A model generated the notes under the pieces. That model saw nothing but the letters and a program-made list of their open reading frames with translations, did no database searches and was not told the DNA's origin. Shown one piece after another: positions 6,367-9,565 of a stretch of 9,565 nt of DNA. The translations under genes and the position numbers were made by a program. The DNA lies in NCBI GenBank assembly GCA_900554985.1, contig USJQ01000025.1, positions 1-9,565 of the forward strand, in the 5' to 3' direction. Each line of letters opens with the position of its first letter. Within the stretch, counting starts at the first letter, position 1. This DNA is from an uncultured Collinsella sp. Lineage in GTDB: Bacteria; Actinomycetota; Coriobacteriia; Coriobacteriales; Coriobacteriaceae.

Positions 6367-7200
6367 CTACTCCTGAGGCATAGCCGGCATGGCCACCGTG
6401 GCACCCGGGTCCTCGCCGGCGCCGTCCACGAGCGGCAGACCGCCCTCATGCGCAGGTCCCGCCGAAACCGTCGCCGCACCGCCAAAGACGGCAGCGGAAG
6501 CCTCGTGGTTTTCGGCGACCGCGCCCTCGGTATCAATCGTCACCTGGGGCTCGTCGTCAAAGTTGGGAACGCCCTGGGGCTCGGTGGGAACGGACTCGGC
6601 GGTCGCATCGGCAACAGGCTCGGCGTCGACCGGCACATCACCCTCGTCAGCGCCCTCGTCCTCGGCAGCATCTTCGCCGTTCGCAGCGGCGACGGCCTCG
6701 TGAGGATCCTTGCCCTCGGCCTCGGCGCGCATGCCCAGCACCAGGTTGCGCAGGCCCGCGACCGTGCCTTCCACGTCGGGGGCAGGCTGGTCGGCGTGCA
6801 GATAGGCCCAGTCCCTCACAAAGGTGGCCGAAGACAGCGCGCCGACGGCCAGCGCGTCGTCGGGGCACGAAAGCTCGACCTCAAAGACGCGCTCGTCGTG
6901 CTCGCTTACGCGCGTGCGGCCGCACGAGATGCTACCGGCAAGACCGGTCTCGTTCATGAGCTCGACCGTCACATGCTCAAGCAGATGGCAAAGCTCGGTC
7001 TGGCCCATGCAGTCCTGGAACTCGCGACCGGAATCACCCAGGCACAGGTGCTTGGCAATCGCCGGCACCAGGTAATACACGCGCGCCGTGGCCTCGATAT
7101 CCTCCGAGGTCATGAGCGGCATGCCGGGGTTCACCAGCACATGCGCGCAGATCTTGTCCTCACTGACGGTGACCTTAAGGATGTTGAACAGGCCTGCCAT
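6367..7200 (-). CDS. Stand-alone cyanophycin-synthetase-type N-terminal domain protein with acidic tail
   Basis: 277 residues. The first 160 or so form a folded domain; LCHLLEHVTVEL (70-81) and SCGRTR (92-97) followed by VFEVEL resemble the N-terminal domain of cyanophycin synthetase (the family pattern is roughly EHVALELQ...GRTR...VV.EY). That domain precedes the ATP-grasp and Mur-ligase-like domains of the enzyme, neither of which is present here. The remainder (about 160-277) is low-complexity, rich in Ala, Glu, Asp, Pro and Gly, and probably disordered. No signal peptide or membrane segment is seen. The ATG at 7200 follows AGGGGAG and lies 24 bases after the stop of the CNNM/CorC gene, suggesting co-transcription. 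It cannot itself make cyanophycin; its function is unknown. Domain homology is a recognition by eye. Confidence 0.75.
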   Translation of the reverse strand: MAGLFNILKVTVSEDKICAHVLVNPGMPLMTSEDIEATARVYYLVPAIAKHLCLGDSGREFQDCMGQTELCHLLEHVTVELMNETGLAGSISCGRTRVSEHDERVFEVELSCPDDALAVGALSSATFVRDWAYLHADQPAPDVEGTVAGLRNLVLGMRAEAEGKDPHEAVAAANGEDAAEDEGADEGDVPVDAEPVADATAESVPTEPQGVPNFDDEPQVTIDTEGAVAENHEASAAVFGGAATVSAGPAHEGGLPLVDGAGEDPGATVAMPAMPQE

Positions 7201-7224
7201 AACTCTCCCCTACTCTTCCTTGTC

Positions 7225-8598
7225 CTACTCGTCGCCGTCGTGCGGATTCGCGGAACCCGCACCCGACGTCGTCGGCTCGTCTACCGAAGACTCGGAATCC
7301 TTCTTATCGGTTTCGGCCGGAGCGATCACGCGAATGAGCGAGATGCGCTGGCCACGCATCGACTGCACTTTAAACTTGTACCCCGCGACCTCAAACACCT
7401 CTCCGATGTCGGGCACCGAGTCACAAAGCTCCAAAATCCAGCCGGCGATGGTCTCATAATCATCGCTTTCCTCGAGCGGCCAACCAAGCTCAATCGCGTC
7501 ATCGCACGAAAAACGCCCATCGACGAGCCACTCGCGGCGTGAGAGGCGCGTGAGGTACTTGTTGTCGGGGTCGAACTCGTCCTCAATCTCGCCCACGATC
7601 TCCTCGACGATGTCCTCGATGGTGATGATGCCGGCCGTACCGCCGTACTCGTCCACGACCACCACGATCTGGTCGTGAGAGGTCTGCATCTCGGACAGCA
7701 GCGGCAGGATGTCCTTGGTGTCGGGCACAAAGGTGGCGTCGCGCAAAAAACCGGCGATGGGCTGGTCGCCCTTGCCGTCAAGCGCAGGCTGAATCAGGTC
7801 CTTGATGTGCGCAATGCCGGCGACGTTGTCGGGATCCTCGTGATAGACGGGGATGCGGCTAAAGCCGGTCTGGCGCATGGTGGACAGCACGTCGGCGACC
7901 GTCTCATCGTCCTCGCACATGGTGGTGTCCACGCGCGGCACCATGACCTCGCGGGCAACGGTGTCGCCCAGGTCAAAGATCTCGTGGATCATGCGCTTTT
8001 CCTCGTCGAGCAGGTCGTCCTGCTCCGAGACCATGTACTTGATCTCTTCCTCCGAGACGTTTTGGCGGTCGTCGGCGCTCTTGATGCGCAGGATGCGGGC
8101 CAGGCCATCGGAGCAAGCGCCGGTCAACCACACGAGCGGACGGGCAATCTTTTGGAAAAACGACAACGGTCCCACGACCTGCTTGGACACGCCCTCGGCG
8201 TTGGCCAGGCCGATGCGCTTGGGGACGAGCTCGCCGATCACGATGGACACGAAGGCGACCGCGACGGTGATGATGACCGGCGCCAGGCCACGCGCGATGG
8301 CGGAGAGCGGCGCGATGCCAAAGCTCATGAGCCACGTGGCAAGCGGGTCGGACAGGCTCGTCGAGGCGACGGCGGACGAGGCGAAGCCCACGAGCGTGAT
8401 GGCGACCTGGATGGTGGCCAACAGCTGATCGGAGTCGGCGGCGAGCTGGACGGCGCGCTCGGCGCGCTTATCGCCCTCCTCGGCATCGTGCTCCAACACG
8501 GCGCGCTTAGCCGTGGTGAGAGCCATCTCGGACATGGAGAAGTAGCCGTTGATGAGGGTCAAAACGAGGGTAGTGATAAGGGAGATGGTTATGTCCAT
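7225..8598 (-). CDS. CNNM/CorC (HlyC/CorC) family membrane protein, probable Mg2+ exporter
   Basis: 457 residues with the full family architecture. A DUF21/CNNM membrane domain (about 1-190) contains the opening NGYFSMSEMAL (17-27) and the conserved GELVPK (122-127). A CBS pair follows (about 216-335), with the hallmark VVVVDEYGGTAGIITIEDIV (312-331). The CorC_HlyC transporter-associated domain is at about 350-426, ending in a hydrophilic tail. Despite the old hemolysin name, characterised CNNM/CorC proteins (such as MpfA of Staphylococcus) export Mg2+. The start is ATG at 8598. Its nearest Shine-Dalgarno (GGAGG) lies about 15 bases upstream, unusually far, and can pair with CTCC close to the start. 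The cyanophycin-domain gene follows after 24 bases. Family is firm; the Mg2+ role is from family knowledge. Confidence 0.92.
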   Translation of the reverse strand: MDITISLITTLVLTLINGYFSMSEMALTTAKRAVLEHDAEEGDKRAERAVQLAADSDQLLATIQVAITLVGFASSAVASTSLSDPLATWLMSFGIAPLSAIARGLAPVIITVAVAFVSIVIGELVPKRIGLANAEGVSKQVVGPLSFFQKIARPLVWLTGACSDGLARILRIKSADDRQNVSEEEIKYMVSEQDDLLDEEKRMIHEIFDLGDTVAREVMVPRVDTTMCEDDETVADVLSTMRQTGFSRIPVYHEDPDNVAGIAHIKDLIQPALDGKGDQPIAGFLRDATFVPDTKDILPLLSEMQTSHDQIVVVVDEYGGTAGIITIEDIVEEIVGEIEDEFDPDNKYLTRLSRREWLVDGRFSCDDAIELGWPLEESDDYETIAGWILELCDSVPDIGEVFEVAGYKFKVQSMRGQRISLIRVIAPAETDKKDSESSVDEPTTSGAGSANPHDGDE

Positions 8599-8706
8599 CG
8601 GGAGTTTCTCGAACCTCCAAGATTCGGGACGTCAGGTCGTAAGCGTAGGTGGCGGATAGGGCAATTGCGCCGGTCGCCCGTGTGAGCGGGGCCGTGGGCG
8701 CGGTCG

Positions 8707-9390
8707 CTAGATTACGAAGAGGATCACCGCCATGAACTGGAAGATGCTGCCGGCGAGCACCCACAAGTGGAAAACACTGTGCAGATAGCGCACGTTTTTC
8801 GCGATATAGAACGGCACGCCCACGGTATAGCACACGCCGCCGACGGCGAGCAGGGCAAGTGCCACGGGGTTGAGCAGCGACACGAGCTCGGGTAGCTTAA
8901 AGACGACGAGCCAGCCCATCAGCAGATAGACCAGGCCGCTTACCCAATGCGGCTGGCGCTCGCGCAAAAAGCACTCGAGGGCAATCCCGACGATGGCGAT
9001 GGCCCATACGGCAAAGAACAGCACGGGACCACCGTCGTTTGCGAGCGTGATGAGGCAAAACGGCGTATAGCTGCCGGCTATGAGCAGGTAGATGCAGCTG
9101 TGGTCGATGATGCGAAACACGCGCTTGGCGCGCGCAGGCTGAATCGCGTGATAGAGCGTGGAGGCCAAGTATTCGAGGATGATACTGACGCCATAGACAA
9201 TCGCCGCGGCCATGTGGGCCGGGCCTCCGCCGCGCAGGGCAGCGAATACGATCAGGAGCACCAGGCCCGCGATACCCAGCAGGCAGCCGACACCATGGGT
9301 GACGGAGTTCATGATCTCCTCGCCCACCGTGTAGTGTGGAACGGCCGCGGCCTTGGGTCGCGGTTTAGAACTGTCGCTCGAATCGGACAT
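8707..9390 (-). CDS. Hemolysin III / PAQR family membrane protein
   Basis: 227 residues. A hydrophilic Ser/Lys/Pro-rich N terminus (1-22) precedes about seven membrane helices. Family marks are GEEIMNSVTHGVG (23-35), STLYH (77-81), DHSCIYLLIAGSYTPF (96-111) and HSVFH (204-208). His81, Asp96 or His97, His204 and His208 match the metal-binding set shared with eukaryotic PAQR (adiponectin) receptors, which suggests a membrane hydrolase; despite the name, hemolytic activity is rarely shown. The start chosen is ATG at 9390, with GGAGG 11 bases upstream; a TTG at 9408 lacks a ribosome binding site. A gap of 108 bases separates it from the CNNM/CorC gene, and a promoter lies upstream. Confidence 0.92.
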   Translation of the reverse strand: MSDSSDSSKPRPKAAAVPHYTVGEEIMNSVTHGVGCLLGIAGLVLLIVFAALRGGGPAHMAAAIVYGVSIILEYLASTLYHAIQPARAKRVFRIIDHSCIYLLIAGSYTPFCLITLANDGGPVLFFAVWAIAIVGIALECFLRERQPHWVSGLVYLLMGWLVVFKLPELVSLLNPVALALLAVGGVCYTVGVPFYIAKNVRYLHSVFHLWVLAGSIFQFMAVILFVI

Positions 9391-9425
9391 GCCGGTTACA
9401 TCCTCCAACGTAAAGAGTTCTCAAC

Positions 9426-9455
9426 ACTATATCAAAGCGTCTGGGTGCGTGCGAA
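9426..9455 (-). promoter_or_regulatory. Promoter of the hemolysin III-family gene
   Basis: On the minus strand TTCGCA (9455-9450) and TATAGT (9431-9426) are 18 bases apart, and TGA before TATAGT makes an extended -10. The start would fall near 9419, about 30 bases ahead of the ATG. The -10 resembles the one proposed for the MgtE-like/NRMT unit (TGN-TATAGT). Confidence 0.6.
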
Positions 9456-9503
9456 ATTTGCACCATACGTGACCCTTTGTTTACCCATTCCTTGATTGGC
9501 AAC

Positions 9504-9511
9504 TTCATCCG
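9504..9511 (+). repeat. Third copy of the TTCATCCG motif
   Basis: TTCATCCG at 9504-9511 recurs in the same orientation at 9525-9532, inside the adjacent palindrome, and inverted at 9541-9548. The direct copies are exactly 21 bp apart, about two helical turns, as expected of protein-binding sites on one DNA face. Confidence 0.55.
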
Positions 9512-9516
9512 AACAC

Positions 9517-9556
9517 TTCCCACATTCATCCGTACATGTACGGATGAATGTGGGAA
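9517..9556. repeat. 40-bp perfect palindrome
   Basis: Every base from 9517 to 9536 is complementary to its mirror in 9537-9556, with no spacer; the centre is TACATGTA. It lies about 60 bases upstream of the -35 of the hemolysin III-family gene. No T-run follows on either strand, so an ordinary intrinsic terminator is unlikely. It could be an operator, a cruciform-forming site, or the transcript end of an unseen gene to the right. Confidence 0.9.
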
Positions 9557-9565
9557 TCCGATACC

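Noticed and set aside
6079..7542. Long open frame on the plus strand (487 codons), like others at 283-1437, 3637-4992 and 7675-8685
   Set aside because: These are His/Arg/Gln-rich antisense shadows of well-recognised minus-strand genes in GC-rich DNA, with no domain matches and no ribosome binding sites.
8599..8706. Terminator or strong promoter between the hemolysin III-family and CNNM/CorC genes
   Set aside because: Only short GC complementarities and a poor -35/-10 pair (TTGCCC, TACGAC) are visible; nothing convincing.
9397..9401. ATG-TAA start-stop right after GGAGG before the hemolysin III-family gene
   Set aside because: There is no space between the Shine-Dalgarno and the ATG, so initiation there is implausible; read as chance.
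1..9565. CRISPR array, tRNA, rRNA or prophage genes
   Set aside because: No regularly spaced repeats, cloverleaf sequences or phage-type proteins were seen on either strand.

Overview
The window looks like a chromosomal segment of a high-GC actinobacterium of the class Coriobacteriia, most likely Collinsella or a close relative. This rests on the GC-rich codon use, GTG and TTG starts, and protein types I associate with that class: an NRAMP-related Mg2+ transporter, an MgtE-like protein with PRC modules, and a DUF348/NodB protein. The genus is inference. All eight recognised genes lie on the minus strand, so transcription runs from high to low coordinates. There are no rRNA or tRNA genes, CRISPR arrays or recognisable transposase genes.

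In transcription order: (1) a 40-bp perfect palindrome at 9517-9556, then a promoter and a hemolysin III/PAQR-family membrane protein (9390-8707). (2) A CNNM/CorC-type membrane protein (8598-7225), closely followed by a protein with a free-standing cyanophycin-synthetase-type N-terminal domain and a long acidic tail (7200-6367). (3) A promoter with a perfect TATAAT box, then a YtxH-like small membrane protein (6230-5841) overlapping by one base a PRC-barrel protein (5841-5086), closed by a perfect 11-bp hairpin. (4) A membrane-anchored DUF348 plus NodB-fold protein (5013-3607) in which four of the conserved metal or catalytic positions are substituted. (5) A gene-free 328-bp stretch (3279-3606) with a REP-like inverted repeat, two possible promoters and a strongly structured leader. 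(6) An MgtE-like protein (3278-1434) followed 8 bases later by an NRAMP-related transporter (1425-163), closed by a strong intrinsic terminator at 110-145.

The most interesting part is unit 6 with its leader. The transporter carries substitutions typical of NRAMP-related magnesium transporters (NRMTs). Its partner keeps the MgtE Mg2+-sensing N and CBS domains, but its membrane domain lacks the MgtE pore signatures. A simple reading is that the partner senses Mg2+ and regulates the NRMT in trans. The leader can form a three-way junction whose closing helix competes with a downstream hairpin, as in many cis-regulatory RNAs, and I do not recognise its family. With the CNNM/CorC protein (a family linked to Mg2+ export), three of the eight genes point to Mg2+ homeostasis. 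All structure and function claims come from reading the sequence by eye; no search or folding program was run.
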